In this document: one piece after another, positions 11,805 to 25,275 of the stretch
Position numbering within the stretch: the first letter of the stretch is position 1
Layout: each line of letters opens with the position of its first letter
NCBI GenBank assembly: GCA_014925825.1
Contig: JACGCK010000090.1
Coordinates: forward strand, 62,001 to 126,000
DNA length: 64,000 bases
Direction: 5' to 3'
Source: Pholiota molesta
Lineage: Eukaryota; Basidiomycota; Agaricomycetes; Agaricales; Strophariaceae
Made by a program: the position numbers and the translations under genes
The notes under the pieces: generated by a model
What the model was told of the DNA's origin: nothing
Seen by the model: the letters and a program-made list of their open reading frames with translations, nothing else
The model's database searches: none

Positions 11805-12383
11805 TTACTCACAGATAATGTCGGCAGCGCACTCGCAGCATCCCTACATTGGTGGTCAAAATCAAAATCAAATTGATAAAAAGTGTCATTCCGTTTACCT
11901 CGCAGCACTCTGGAGACGTCATATTTAGTCAGATACTAGTTGAACAGATTTTTGAAGACAACATACCGAAGCACAGGAAGCATCCGAGCATGCCGAGGAA
12001 GCAGTCCTGTGAGCATACAACAATCAGTATATGTTCAATTGGATTATCGGGAAGGAAAAAAACATAGGAATAATAATCCTCGAACGCAAATAACCATGAC
12101 ACACCGGTAATGACGTAGTGTAAAATGAAATGACGGTCCAGACTCCAGGCTTACCTTGCCAGCTCCGCCTCCACGGATGCGGGACGCTTTGTGTTGGTGT
12201 TGGTGTTGCTCGTGCACCTGCTGGGGGGTTTGAGCGGCGCCTTCAGTAGCCGTCATGACCTCTAAGGGAAGCGAAGATCTATCAGCACCATTGCCATTGT
12301 CGTACGATCCGCGACTTTCTGTCGAGGGACTCACTCATCTGGGTCGCAGCCTGGGGCTGGGTGGTCTTGGCAGTGGCATCCAT
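11805..12383 (-). CDS. CYSTM-type cysteine-rich membrane-associated peptide (81 aa)
   Basis: Small protein of the CYSTM (cysteine-rich transmembrane module) family, tail-anchored or palmitoyl-like membrane peptides linked to stress tolerance in fungi and plants. Five exons: 12383-12335, 12261-12155, 12006-11967, 11909-11899 and 11843-11805. Polar N-terminal half (Gln/His-rich HEQHQHQHKASRIRGGG) then the Cys-rich module: AGKDCFLGMLGCFLCF, ECCE, GCCECAADIICE. Exon four is only 11 nt. All junctions are GT...AG and together keep one frame, which supports the model strongly despite the tiny exons. The promoter side (12384-12560) is shared with nothing obvious. Confidence 0.85.
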
Positions 12384-14046
12384 TATTGAATTAAAGGGTA
12401 TGGACGAAAGGGTGATAATTCCAAGAGAACGGAGGGTGGAACTGGTGGGGGAAGAGAAAGATGCGGTGGGTACTAGCACAGCCCGTTTATATAGGAAACG
12501 GCGGCAACCTTGCGATGGACTCCGGCGCTCCGCCCACGTTTGGCTCTATTTTTAGCCCCAACATATTTTAGTCTATTTTAGTTCGTCACGCTGTGGCCAC
12601 GATGTTGTTCTGGGACGGAATATGGAGGGAATATGGCTGGTGGTTGGGCAGGTTCAAGCTTTCTTGTTGGAAACTTAGGCCTTTGCGGCAGGACGCATGC
12701 AAATTCTCTGAATGATCGTGGGTTTTAACCCTGTTTTCCCTGATCCTCAAGGCAGAAATCGCTCAATTGGACTCGGTAATAACAAGATAAGCAAGTCAAG
12801 TTGAACACAACATTCGCTAAGTTGAATGAATAATGTATGGAACCAACCTAGATCACATAACAAGCCCCAAGCTTCAAGGGTAATAACACTACGAATGCTT
12901 TGCAGAGATTTTATTCCGTATCATAAATGCTTCTCTTTCTTCTGGCCCAGATTGTGCGCAGTCCGAGCAATATCAGCGACGAAGCAGACTATACAGCCAG
13001 AGCGATCTGAACTGTAGACTAGTGATAGATCCGACTGTTCCCGAGGAAGATGAATTTGGAGTTGATTTGGAGCTCATGATCAAATTATTTCATGCAAGAG
13101 TGTATAATATATACAATTCATCTACAATTAAGATATAGAATTCGAAAGATGTCAAACGTGCTTTCGAGGGCGCAGAGGCGGTACTACGGACACATCAGGC
13201 CGGAAAAGTATAGCACAACAAACGATATCCGAACGGCTTGAAGAAATCTTATATAATTACGACCAAGTTTCCATAAAACGAACTACACATGGCAGGTTGA
13301 ATCTCTCATCATTTTTGCTTATCATGATTATTTACATATATCGACCATCCAAGTTATCCATGGCAATCAAGAAAAAAAAAAAAAAAAAAAAAAAAAAAAA
13401 CAACTACGGTACATGCAGATCATGCCAGCACAACGAATGACGCAGCTGCGGGTGGCTATGTACGGAGAAATTGACCATCGTCGAACGTTCTCATGACAAA
13501 TGAAATGTTATGTCTCGCTCAAGCCAGTGTTGAGCCAAAGATTATGGCATTGGCCATCCGCGATTCATTGCGCAGATAAACAATCAGGAAGAATTGAAAA
13601 CGATGCCTTCAAAACGAATACAACCTAGGCATTGGGCTCAAGAAAATTCGCCTCAGTGCTAGAATACGAACTTGCATAAATTTGACTGCCATACGAAGCC
13701 GCCCATTTATGATGCGGGGCTGCGGTAACTGTCTTTAATTAGTAATCAGATAAGCTATAAGATATCTTGAAAAACTCACCAGGTTCTGCGAAGATGCCGT
13801 ATATCACAATAACAAATTCCCCGGCCTCCGAGGTCATATCCCCATCGACTCCCCACATGAAGCCGCCCATTCATGACTGCGGTGACTTGGCGGTGACTGC
13901 ATTATACGACCTAACGCCATCTTCTAAACCCATGCAATAAGATGTTATCTGTATCGAATAAAAATAAATCCTAAATCGATTAGGTTCATACATAGGAACG
14001 CGCCCATCATCGGGACGAGAGATGGAATGCAACCATTGCAAGGTAT
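12384..14046. other. Gene-free stretch
   Basis: No coding region supported beyond the promoter of the CYSTM gene. It contains an A29 run at 13372-13400 and two loosely similar segments around 13693-13735 and 13852-13900 sharing GAAGCCGCCCATT and TGCGGT motifs, possibly a decayed duplication. Confidence 0.5.
13372..13400 (+). repeat. Poly(A) homopolymer, 29 bp
   Basis: An uninterrupted run of 29 A follows GGCAATCAAG. It could be the tail of an old retroposed transcript, but I see no gene-derived sequence directly upstream and no flanking target duplication, so simple slippage is equally likely. Confidence 0.9.
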
Positions 14047-15419
14047 TCAGTACCCTTGAAAATGGTCCATCAGTCCAGAGACGATATCATCTCTTGTCGC
14101 TGTAATTGATTCGAGTGCGGCTAGTGCACAATCCAGCGTGATAGGAGAGGTTGAAGTTCTCATCGACTTCCTAAGGAGGATCATCATTGTCTTCAGGCGG
14201 CCCAGGACATCCGCCGATCCATGGAGCAATGTCTGACTGGCACTGCCAGCACCGAGCCACATCTCAGTCCAAGAAGCAAGGCAATCAGCATGTGTTGTGC
14301 AACCATGATCGATAAACGTCGGAGGAGTCATGCGCACGCATTCCCATAAGTTGACAAGAGAGTGATGTGCTGCGAGAACCGCATACGCTTCTCTATGTTG
14401 ATGGAGGTGGGGACGAGTGCTTGAGTCTTGTCATCACTGTGGTTCCAGATAGCTGTTCGAGTGTAATGAGTTCCTTGTAGTATGCGACGCCTTGAAGTCG
14501 TCGTATCCCCGGCTGACGGCGACCTCCAGAATTGGGCCGCGCTTCATGTCCGTCCATAGTATCCTTGCGATTAACCGCTGCGTTACCATATCCAGTAATT
14601 CGTAGTGGCTGGTTAATGCCGCAATATTCAACGCGCGTGCGCAGATTTCGGATGGCGCACTGCGTAGGAACCCCGCGGGATCCTGCGCTAATGCCAGAAT
14701 GCGTTGGAGGCCCAGCTCTCATAGGAGACAAGGCAGTATTTGTTCGCTAGCTCTGCGATATTGAGCAAGCGTCCGATCGTCAGAAGGTTTACGCTAATGG
14801 TAGATGCAAACTGGATGGGACTGGTCATTTGACATAATGAGAACGAGGTCAAAACTATGACGGTGTAGATTTACGACTTACGGAGCATATAGGGCCCAAA
14901 CTAGATCGCGGAACTGCTCTGCAGTATCGTAGAGAAGAATCGGGGTGGTATGGGAGGTTTCGTCAATAAACGGAAGGCTGAGCATATCTCCAAATGCTGA
15001 TGGCTCTCGCAATAGATAACATTTGTGTATCTGATATCATTGAGCTCATCGGAATATGCAGGAATAATAGATCAAGCCACCTTGAACAACGTGCTCTCCA
15101 CACGAAAAACACAGAACCCATCTTCCGAATCGTCCTTGTAATAGTCCGCATCTCGAGTTAAGCCTTCCTGAGGAACATGATCCAAACCAGTTTTGACGAG
15201 GTTCAACACATTTATTGTGGTCCGTTTGGTCCGTTCGGCCCCTTCGTCCAGCGATGGAGTCAATGTCGGAGTAGACGAGGTACTTATATCTTTCAGGATG
15301 CGCTTGGATCCCTTCAAGATCAACTTGGAGAGAAAACGCAGCTTGTGCGCCGGGTTAAGAATGTATAAAGAGACCATCGAGGCCGAAGTGGGCGGCTCAA
15401 GCTCAGTTGTGGGGGCCAA
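14047..15419 (-). pseudogene. BTB/POZ-domain protein gene with several frame breaks
   Basis: Relic (or indel-damaged copy) of the large Agaricomycete BTB/POZ family. Readable order: start MAPTTELEPPTSASMVSLY at 15419; RDADYYKDDSEDGFCVFRVE and LFK before an intron; IHKCYLLREPSAFGDMLSLP; TPILLYDTAEQFRDLVWALY; a second intron; LLNIAELANKYCLVSYESWA; LQRILALAQDPAGFLRSAPS; RRLQGVAYYKELITLEQLS; LVPTSINIEKRMRF; LAAHHSLVNLWECVR; then an unbroken tail GSADVLGRLKTMMILLRKSM to the stop at 14047. Conserved blocks sit in different frames; four switches (near 14712, 14508, 14441 and 14377) can each be explained by one missing base. Real decay or assembly error cannot be told apart here. Confidence 0.75.
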
Positions 15420-17250
15420 TCCTGTTGTTCAAAGAAACGAAGTAAAGGGTCTGAGGGATGCACTAAGGACATGACAGTATGTGTATGAAAGAACATGAAG
15501 TACCCACGTGTAATAGAAATTTGTTTGAGCAGACGGCAGCATGGATTACCGCGAGCGATATCACTATCGATCCAACCGACGTGCGTCCCAAACCATGGCC
15601 GTAAACCCCTTTTGACTGTCTTAAATCATAAGCACAACACATGTTGTTCATCCCTTTTGTATGAACGCGAGAAATTTGAACAAGGAGTGCCATGGACCCA
15701 TGTCTTTTCTTCCCTAAAAATAGCGTATAGAGCATGCACCAAGGAGATTAGGAATTAACGCTGCAGGATGCCTTCCATATACCTGATGCATTCCGGCTCT
15801 TCGTCTGCTGCTCGATATAGGCTCGGTCCAAACGTTCCAGAATTATGATGAAGTTGCCTTGAGGCCCGGGCATGGAATTGTGAATGAGGGACTCATCGAA
15901 GGGACTGTGAAGGTTCGATCCTGTCAAGTTTTTGATGAGAAGGTTATTTCACATGTACAGTAGGACTCGTCCATTAACATACACTGAGGCACTGAAACTC
16001 GGAAACAAGCGCAATGGGTTTTCATGTTGCTGTTGTGAGTTCGAAATGTCGAATCGACGCGGTCATCATTGACAGAAGACCAGCCCTAATGCTCAGACGC
16101 GTGACTCTTACTGCGCTACCGTGACTTGGGCGCTACTTGGGCGCTACATAAACGCCAATTATAAGCACTGATCATTTATCACACTTGACCGCACCTCATT
16201 TATATCTATTGGTTCTCTTCCGGCCACTTATCAATTGGAGTAAATATTTTATTCTAAACGAACGAGTAATTTTGGTTGAATCAAGTAAAGTGAGTAGACG
16301 AGACCCATTGTCGTTGGCGATATCGGAAAGAAATGTAGCGTGGGCCAATCATGGTAATTTGGCATTACCTATTCCAGATCTAGAAAAATAGTCTCGACCA
16401 AAATTGTCCAATACGCAAAGTTATGCGCGGGCTCCCGAGATCTAGAGGGGAAGGTTGAGTCACCGACCTACCCGAGAGCCCGCAACGACGCATTCCATTC
16501 AAAAGGCGAGGTGCATTGTGTGGGTCCTGGGAGCGCGTTATGTACATATCCACCTATCGCTACGCTCGCAACAAATTCTGTTCTTGGCGCTCTAGAAAGC
16601 CCTCAAAAAAGTCCCTCGTTTCCACCTTGAAACCAGAAGGAAACTTTTTTATCGTTCCACTACGTATTCTCTTTATAGTTGATTGGATGTTTTTCTAACA
16701 GTGCCTTTTTTGACATTGTACGATTGACGCTCACGAACGTGTTTCCTTGGTATCACTTACAGTATAGGCGCTTAATCGGACATAGTGCTGAGGCCTGAGG
16801 TATGAAACAGATCAAATATCAATGAGGGTTGAGATTGCTTTTTTCAAACTGATAAATAAGAAGGTCGTCCAAGATCACAAGAATTCAATCCACAATGATT
16901 TGCACATAAGTTGGAGGCCGGCGAAAACTGTCCTTTGAATTTGACTTGAAGTAGATAAGTTCAGAGCTGATCTCAATCATTACTTATTTAAAAGCGGAAT
17001 CAGAATCAGGTGTTCATTCTCGAGGTTGACATAGTACTAAGTATGTTATCCGCAGTATTGATTGGTCACCGGTGTCGAACATCTGGGCGTTGGGCGTTAT
17101 CGATTGGATGGGGACATCTGAAGACTTCCGTGGCGTGTACATGAGAGATTCTATATACATTGCAAACCTATATATAAGTATTTGCGATGGGATCGGTACA
17201 TTGGTACAATCAATAGAACACATACATATCAATGACTTCACTAGAGGTGA
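15420..17250. other. Gene-free stretch
   Basis: Upstream of the BTB relic and downstream of the dehydrogenase. Short open frames on both strands have no domain signal, no consistent splice pattern and unusual residue composition. No RNA gene or transposon ends recognised. Confidence 0.45.
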
Positions 17251-18713
17251 TTAATATTCCAGCTGGCTGACAGGCCTCGAGACAATTGGAGCTTGAATTT
17301 TCATCACTTGTTCCTCCATCCAGTCCCATAACTCTGCACCAAGTTTAGGATCTGTTCCGGCGGGGTTCGCAGTACCAAGACGCGCCCAGGGAATCAAATA
17401 CTGTTATGAAGCGGCGGAGATCTCAGGCAAGGGTTGAAACACTAACGACGGACAGAACATACCTGTCCATTTAGCTCGGCACATTCCAATGTTGTTCCTG
17501 CCCACAGTTGGGTCAAAGCGCCATATGACGGATGCCAAAGGATCAAGTTCTGCAAATTTTGTTGATGTGAGGCGAATTCATGCTCATAAGACGCTCCCGT
17601 ACGTACCACGACATTTTTTTGCCATGTCGGCAGGTGGCGCATAAGATCGGAATCCAAATTTCCAGGATTTAGTGACGTTGAAACAACTCCTTCGCCACCA
17701 TATCTCCGAGCCAGTTCGTTCGAGAACACGATGTTACCCTATCAAAGAGAGAATCTCGTCAGTATTTGGCCACGTCAAGAGGTGGTGGGTCCTACCAATT
17801 TACTCTGAGAATATAGGAGGCCGCTGCCTTTTTTCTTCCTGGCAGGGCCATCTTTCAATGTGTTAAAATCCACGTTACCGACGAACATCGAGGCGGCGGA
17901 AGATGTGTTCACGACGCGAGCTTTACCACCGGGGCTCGTTTTCGCACCGGCAAGAAGGGTGGGAAGGAGAAGCTTGGTGAAATAAAAGTGACCTGTGTGG
18001 TGGTATGTAAGATCACTGTATCCAGGAGGTAAGAAGCGACCTACCGAGGACATTGGTTCCAAACTGGATATCGTAGCCTTGCGTCGTTATCTCATCAATA
18101 TGGTTGAGCATGACGCCGCTAAGAGAAACAGGAACACATCAGGAACACTTTATCCCCCTGGGCGAGCGAATATGCAACGTACGCATTGTTGAATAAGACG
18201 TGAAGCTCGATCTCCTTACTATTCGGCATCGATTAGCCCCAAGAGATCGGTAATCATATTACAGCCACTATACCTCATAAATTCTTCTGCTGCAGCTTTG
18301 ACAGACTTTAAGTCGGCGAGATCCAGCTTCAAGAACAGTGCTGTCTTTCCTGTTTGCTTCTCTAGATCCATGATAGCTTGTGCAGCTTTTTGGGGGTTCC
18401 GAGAAGCAACGTAGACTTTAGCGTCATGCTCTAATAGTGCCTATTTGTTGGTTGTTAGAACATATTGAGAATAACGATTCGGATTTAGAAAATGGATGTC
18501 ATACCTTCGCTGTTTCTTTTCCAACGCCTAGCACAAACCCAAACGATGTAAGCACAAGGCCAGCTGTGAAAGAGCAACAGTTGTAGAGATATACGCACCA
18601 GAATTGGCGCCAGTAACAATCATCACTTTACCAGTGAGGTCTGGAATATTCGCAGGCGTGAATTTGGTTTCGGGAGGGTAGCCTTCATTGATCAAGGATT
18701 GAACGACGCCCAT
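17251..18713 (-). CDS. Short-chain dehydrogenase/reductase (retinol-dehydrogenase/WWOX-like)
   Basis: NAD(P)-dependent oxidoreductase with a Rossmann fold; substrate unknown. Starts [20 protein letters not shown] at 18713. Seen across about eight exons: [16 protein letters not shown] (TGxxxGxG cofactor motif split by an intron), [49 protein letters not shown] (NNAG motif, split), [24 protein letters not shown] (catalytic Ser), [10 protein letters not shown] (YxxxK), [17 protein letters not shown], and the end [18 protein letters not shown]. Length near 320-330 residues, normal for this SDR group, with every catalytic element present. No frame break noticed. No nearby pathway partner. Confidence 0.9.
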
Positions 18714-21383
18714 GGTTGTTTATCAAACTAAACGGGTGGAAAGTTATAAGAGCAGGTCCATGTACAAGTTAATAAAGTACTTATATGTACTCCGGGATCA
18801 AAAGCAATGGGAATAGGAAAGGGCCGCGGTTTTTTAGATACAACCCTTGATTGTAACTGTGTATATAATTCTCCTTGTTATTCCCAGTTAGGATCCAGGA
18901 GATAACAAGAGCAATGCAGTCGTTCATTCAGGAAAACAGATTAGATGCCGACCGCAATTTTCGTGCATGCGTCACTTCCTAATTTACAAAGCCATAGCAG
19001 AGCATGGCAGTGTTCCAAATAAGCTCAGCACTAGGGAATATCCAATCTGAGAAAATCTGACCTTCCGCCACATTCGTGCGCAGTGCGCACCAAAGTCCAG
19101 TTGCTGATGGATAGCCGAACAGGGTTAAGTATGAGTGGATCAAGATCTGTACGACTTCAACGAGAATACTAATATCGTCTCGGATCAGTCCAGTAAAGGC
19201 TGCATAGTCCCACGCCAGATATTTGATAAGTAGTGACAGATAGATCTGTTCATGGGGGTGTTCCAAGGGTCTTCTGCTTGTGGGTGAAGTCGAATTTTGT
19301 AGGCACTGGACTGTGACGGAATCTTTCTTGATGGATTTTCCTGCGTTTACGCATATTCTGGCGGATCATCTGGTGGAGCATTTATTCACAAGTAATGGGC
19401 TCCAGTTTGATGAGGGTGATTATAGGCCTAAGACAGGATGAAAAGACCGAACAATTTCCAGTGGAAAGTAGAGGCGCGTTACGATTAGGAAAAGCACTGC
19501 ACTTACCTACTAACCTTGAATTTTAAGAGATCATTCGGAAGATTTTTGACCCCATCGATTAGGGTTGAAATGAAAGACAATACGATTCTTTCCCAATTCT
19601 TTCCTGATGAGATTGTGGCGTATGCCTCAATCGCTCAATTGTATAGGATTTGAACTGGATATAGCGCATCTAGTTTCCACGACGCAACCGCTTTTTTGCA
19701 CTCGAGTTGCAGTAAGATCGTGATCATGCCTTCCCGGCATACTCGGTGTTTAATTTGCTTTTGACGACAATGTGGTGCGATGAAGAGAGCTTTGGCTATT
19801 TCTCCATACACATCAGTCTTAATTCAACGCTTTCATTTCACGGCTCTCACCTATTTGCGCTCTTCTCTTCGGTCAAGGCAGATATCAAGCTCCGTTTCCC
19901 ATCCATTTGACTCCACCTGAACTAAAAGTGGGCTCCTGAGTTGCGAAGTGTCCCAATACAATACATGGAGTCGACTAGAATGAAGTCGAGTGGTCAATAA
20001 GACTTCAAAAGTTGGAATGAAGGGTAGCTTCAACGTATGCTACTTGTGCTCCTCCTGCTTCGTTCAATGGACCTGCGTGTATATTTATTAACTTCAGTCT
20101 GAGTTCATGAAAGAGGTTCACACATTTTTATGTAGATGGGACCGAAGAGCACATGCATTCGACGTGCATTACTGACCTAATTCCACTCGGTCCTAGATTT
20201 ATTCGGTAGACCACCTATTAACTTGAATTGTTCGGTAGGCCTGTAAAGATCGTCAGTTTTTTTATTCGCGCGAGAGATATTTTCAAAGTGTAAAGTCTAT
20301 GTTTTCACACCATTCTTTCTGCTATCGTCGAAGTCGAGCAAAATTAGGTTTCGAACATTCAAATTTCCTCGAGCTCGATTTGATTACAGCATAGAGTGAA
20401 ATGTATGTCCAATTTGTCTACAAGGCTTGGGGTTCAATGGCCGTACGTATATGATGATAATCGCACCTCTATACCAGTCCGAATAAGTTCGGGAGAAATG
20501 TCGCTTTCAGAAGATATATGGCCCTTGCGGGCATCAAGTTATTAGTGTTGAATCTTGACCATTTTACGTTTGGTTTAAACCGACGATTATTCTTCGAAAA
20601 TCGAAACACAGGAGAGTACGCTGGCTTTTAGTAGCATGTGCAAATCAAGGGATTCGATGACAGAGTATGAATGGATCTGCTCAAATGCCGGACGACGGGG
20701 ACGTTGAAATATTTTGCAATGTCCCAGCTAAAAATAATACATTTTATGATCGCAGCTGTGTAGCATGGCTTCATAAGTTCATATGCAACGACAAGCTAAA
20801 CGGAATAGTAATGAGCTTAAAAGGCCATGCTCCCGCTCTGAAACGGAATCAACTCACTCGCAAAAGTGCTTTGGCAGGTCCTTGGGCTCTACAATTTCCT
20901 ACGCTGGAGTGTCAAGTGTTCGCCACGGTATTATCGCCACCAAGTCTCTTGCAAGTCTTTTGTTCAAGTTGAACTTAACGAGCGGACTGACGATGGAAAG
21001 ATAAATCCATGGATTGCATCTTCTTGCAATCATAGGAAGTCGTATCTCATGGATGCTGAACTAGACACGATGTCAAATTAGGGTGAATCGAGTGTGCATT
21101 TGTTGTCGGGTGAAAGCAAGGCGAAAGATGGTGCCAGGGTCTGTGCGTCACAGCAGCCGACCGTGAGAGAATGCTGCCAAAACCCGGTTACAAACAAAAT
21201 ACTTCACAGACTGACAAGTTCTTCGCCTTCGACCACTGGAGCCCCTCCCTCAAAGCTTCAGCACTCTCTCGAGCTGCTACTTTCATCTACTATAACTGGC
21301 TGAAATCCCTGGTATTTATCATACGACCTTGTTTATTATTGTTCATCTCATAATGAATTTGACATCTAGTATCGTAGCCTTCT
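18714..21383. other. Gene-poor stretch, one open frame of doubtful status
   Basis: 2.7 kb between the dehydrogenase and the zinc-finger gene. A minus-strand open stretch ending at 18979 reads EHPHEQIYLSLLIKYLAWDY ... FSDWIFPSAELIWNTAMLCY; it is hydrophobic and continuous for about 120 codons but has no start, splice or family support that I can defend. The rest shows no coding signal. Confidence 0.4.
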
Positions 21384-24300
21384 ATGACCGACCCAGTTGA
21401 ACACCTACGGGCAGCCGCCCTTTCGACCTTGAAGGGAAAGCGGCGAAAACAAGTACCTGAAAAGCCAGCCCCTCTAATGCCAATTCGGCCTCCATCGTCA
21501 ACTGAATCATTCCAACTGGATTACGGTCTTGGGGAGAATAATAACTCAGACATGACAACAACCGATAAGCAAACTTCTAAACCACTCAATACCCAGAAGG
21601 ACCAAATGCCTCCATCAGTTAACGAGGAAGGTCAATCACGCGAAGAAGGTGAAATCAGTGAAGAAGAAGAGCCAGTTGCAGTGCGGGACATTCCTCCAAT
21701 ACATAAGATATCCACAACTTCGAAACCCGTCATATCGATCAAACCAGAACCTATAATGGCAGCGCAGCAAAACCTTTCGCAGCCAACAGTGGGACCAATC
21801 TTACCTTATAAATATGTTCCACAGGAGGGACAACCGCTCTCAACGCCAGCACCAACGTTGCTGGAAAGACTATCAGAACCCGCCTATCCTCCTACATTCA
21901 AGCAAGAAGAAGACGACCATCTCGACATCTTAATGGATGGAGAGCCTGATTTGCGTCAAGAGCCTCGGCTTCCTTTTGGCTTCGTAGATCCCGAGCATGT
22001 TCGCCCAGGACTTGCTCGTACGTTCATTGTTATAATTGCAAATCGTTGGAATACTCATTCCTTATTCATCAGTGACTCAAGCCGAATATGATACTGTCAA
22101 AGACATCATCCTAGACTTACTTGGTTGGGGCATACCCTTCAACTATCTAATTGAATCCGGGATCAGCAAAGCGGTTCTATATTATGTGTTCAGCGAGCTA
22201 AATCTGCGTCTGCCTGACGATTTCGATATGTCTGGTATAATCCCATACACGCCACAGACCATAGTGCACTTGCAGCAAGAATCATCCCTTCCAATCCCTT
22301 CACGTTCTGCATCAGGGCAGCGCCAACCTTCCAACGGAGTGGAAAAAGGCTCGCCAACGACAGGCCTTTTGGCAAGGTTACAGACGCCGCCACGTTTAGT
22401 GACGACTCCAGCTCCTCTGTCGCAAAGTCCAGTCGATTCCGACCTGCACGATATGGAACGCCAGAGGCGTCAGGAACTGATGGCTAGAAAGGCTGCAGTT
22501 CAGGCCTCACGAAGACTAAAACAGTCCAATCACCTCGAGCCATCGATTGTAACAAACCCTATAAGCTCGGAGGATGTTACTATGAGTTCCATCGTACCTA
22601 GCGATACAGTCGAGGATTTCCTCAAAAGCCTTGAACCCGTTCAAGAACTCAAATCTTCTCAAGTCGATGAATTTCCGGAGTCCAATCAAAGTGAAGGCCA
22701 AATGAAAGTGGATTCTACTCCCGTCCGCGAGCTGGTGATTGAAAGTTTGGATCAAAATATTCCTTCAAATCAATCTTTCGAACCTCCTCCATCGTCCTCG
22801 GAACCTCCGCCTACATCTGTTGCATCAACAACCACTACATTTTCTATGACATCCGAGGAGGCGCTTCCCACGAGCGCGCAAACCACCCTACCAGCCAGAG
22901 CCCCTCTTCGACGCGGTACTAAGCGGCCTGTAGCCTCGGATTTCGTTGATTTCGACTCTTCCCCTCGGAAACATACTACACTTAGCCGTATTGAGCGGCC
23001 GAATGGAAATATCCATTCCTCAGGCATTACCCGCCGTCTCAAGACAGGCGCCAGCTTTCACAACATCGGCGTCTCACGAAGATGTGTTATCGATCTCAGT
23101 GACAGTGAAGACGATGGAGAACACTATTTACCAGGGTCACAGCCCCAGCAACGTGTTTTCGAGGAGCCAGCTTGGCATAATAAGGATGTTGGCAAACGAC
23201 AAAGCTTATTCTCCTCACCCGTTCCACTTCAACCTTCGGATGCTATGACGCCTGCCGCTCTTGCGCAAAAAGAGCTCGAAATCCGTAAGATGAGAGAATT
23301 GATTGCGCGACGAGAAGAAGAGACTCGATTGAGGAAAATCGCGGTACGTCATGGATTGTTTCAAAAATTTCGTATCTTTTGACCTTAATTTTGCTTTTTA
23401 GATGGCAAAATCTCAAAACAATTCTGGAGCGCGAACGCCAGTGATTACGACAAACGTTTCTACACCATCGTCGAAGACGGAAGATATCGATATCACTGTC
23501 TCGGTAGCGGAGCAACCCACGACTAATGGGCGGCCCCCTAAGAACGTTAGGGATCCGGATTCAGCTACTCCTCGTAAGCGCTTTTCTGTTCTGTTTTCCA
23601 CGGGACATGTTGCAGACAAATTCTATAGCACCAGAGAATTCTGGAGTATTGTCATCCGAGGATGGCCATCAACATTCTGGGAGTGCGTTCTTGCTGCTTT
23701 GCTTGTCGTTTCTGCATACCAAGGTCTTGTATTTTAGGAGTTTCAGAGACCTCCCGTGACGATGAAGTTCCTCAGATACTCCCGACAGTAAATCAACATC
23801 CAGGCAAGTTAACATTCCTGTACCGCGTTGGCTGTTCATTGCAGTATGCTCTTTCCTACTGATGTCTTTCCCTCCTTTTCTTTCATCTTTCATCCGTTCT
23901 ATCCGTCTCCGACTACTGCTAAATACGACGTCGATATCTCGGTTGCTTCCCTCCACACTGCCTGGACACACCGAACCTCTCGTTATCTGGCCCTTGTATA
24001 CCTTTGTTAATTCGTGCGTGACTCTTTCGTGCTACATCTTCTTGCTGCCTTTCGACAATACCGTCATCTACGACCATCTAGCGGCGGAAAGACATGGGAC
24101 ACAAGTGGCAAGGGTTTCTTCACTCTCTCGCCGTGCAGCTTTCTTACTTGGATTTCTGACGCTTTCCCTTTCATTCTCCTATATGCTGAATATCGTGCAT
24201 TCGCCGTCATTTATTCTATTTTATTTTAAATTACTTCACCCATTTGCTCACTTTCATTACTTCTTTTCTCTTTGCCAATAGGATAACCGTCTAGATTCAG

Positions 24301-25275
24301 CTCCAGAAGGCCAGGATTTGGTGCAGCAGCAATTAGCAACGACGGAAGGATCAGTCGACGCCGATCCGAACGCATCGCCGTCGACACAGGTGCGTCTCAC
24401 GAGTTCGTTTATTCCCTTCGTCGCAGCTGGGTGGCCGGTTGTCTAATGGCTGATCCTCTTTCTTTACACTGCGTTTTGGTATAACAGATGGAACCGAGCT
24501 CGACAATGATGTTATCAGCCCTCCAAGAGCACGACGCAAAAAGGCCGGGCCTCAGCCAGCCAGCCAGCTTCAACAGTGAACTTGAACCTCACGACAAACA
24601 CACCACATTTTCAGTCTATCGTTCTCCATTTGATTCATACCCGTGCTTACGAGACCATCCACACCGCATGCTATCTGACCCATTTTCTATTTCTCATGAC
24701 TTGTCTGCTGTTTCTTCCCAACCAATTCAGTCTTCTATGCTGTCCGATTCGCGATTTTCTTATACTAAACCTTCAATCTCTCCATATTCTAGTACAGATT
24801 TACATCTTCCAGACTTGAGACCGCTCAAATTGGCTTCTACGGTCAGGTTGTTCGACCCCCTCAAGAGGATTTGTCAATACGAGATACCGGGGGGCGGAAC
24901 ATGCCGTGACGAGCATTGTGAAGATATTCATCTGAACAGACTCGAAAGCATGAACCCATTAGGCATGGTGGAGCCGAGTGGTACGTGATCGCTGGCTTAT
25001 TCGTCGAGGGTAACTCACGACATAGTGTTCCTATTTTCTTTTACCCGTTGTTCTTCCACTTCTTTCTTGGATCTTGCTCCTAGACGAAGATACGGCCCAA
25101 TACCTCTTTAACATCATGCCCAGCTCATGGCTGAAGAGTCGTCACATCAACTCGCCATCCCGAATATTCGCGGCCCTCCGACAAGTGCATCAAAGGACCT
25201 TGAACAACCCCATAAGCTTCGAGGAGAGAGTCACCCAAGCGCTCTTCTCCATTGGATCTCCACCCACACCGTGAT
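21384..25275 (+). CDS. Red1/ZFC3H1-type zinc-finger protein (nuclear RNA surveillance)
   Basis: Large, mostly disordered nuclear protein with the zf-C3H1 domain of fission-yeast Red1 and human ZFC3H1, scaffolds that deliver RNAs to the nuclear exosome. Starts MTDPVEHLRAAALSTLKGKR. Long Ser/Pro-rich region with a SREEGEISEEEEPVAV acidic patch; YDTVKDIILDLLGWGI (after an intron at 22018-22072); coiled or charged AQKELEIRKMRELIARREEE (about 23260-23335); then DLHLPDLRPLKLASTVRLFD and the zinc finger CQYEIPGGGTCRDEHCEDIH (C-x8-C-x4-C-x3-H spacing, about 24872-24931), closing DEDTAQYLFNIMPSSWL and a stop at 25275. Introns at 23344-23401 and several short ones at 23575-23780; the 23780-24282 segment is unresolved, probably intron. 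The domain match is firm; assignment to Red1 is by family. Confidence 0.8.

Noticed and set aside
13372..13400. A29 run as evidence of a retroposed gene copy
   Set aside because: No gene-like sequence upstream and no target-site duplication seen.
18979..19340. Minus-strand open stretch of about 120 codons (EHPHEQIYLSLLIKYLAWDY...)
   Set aside because: No start codon with context, no splice partner and no recognisable family; could be a pseudogene fragment but I cannot defend a call.
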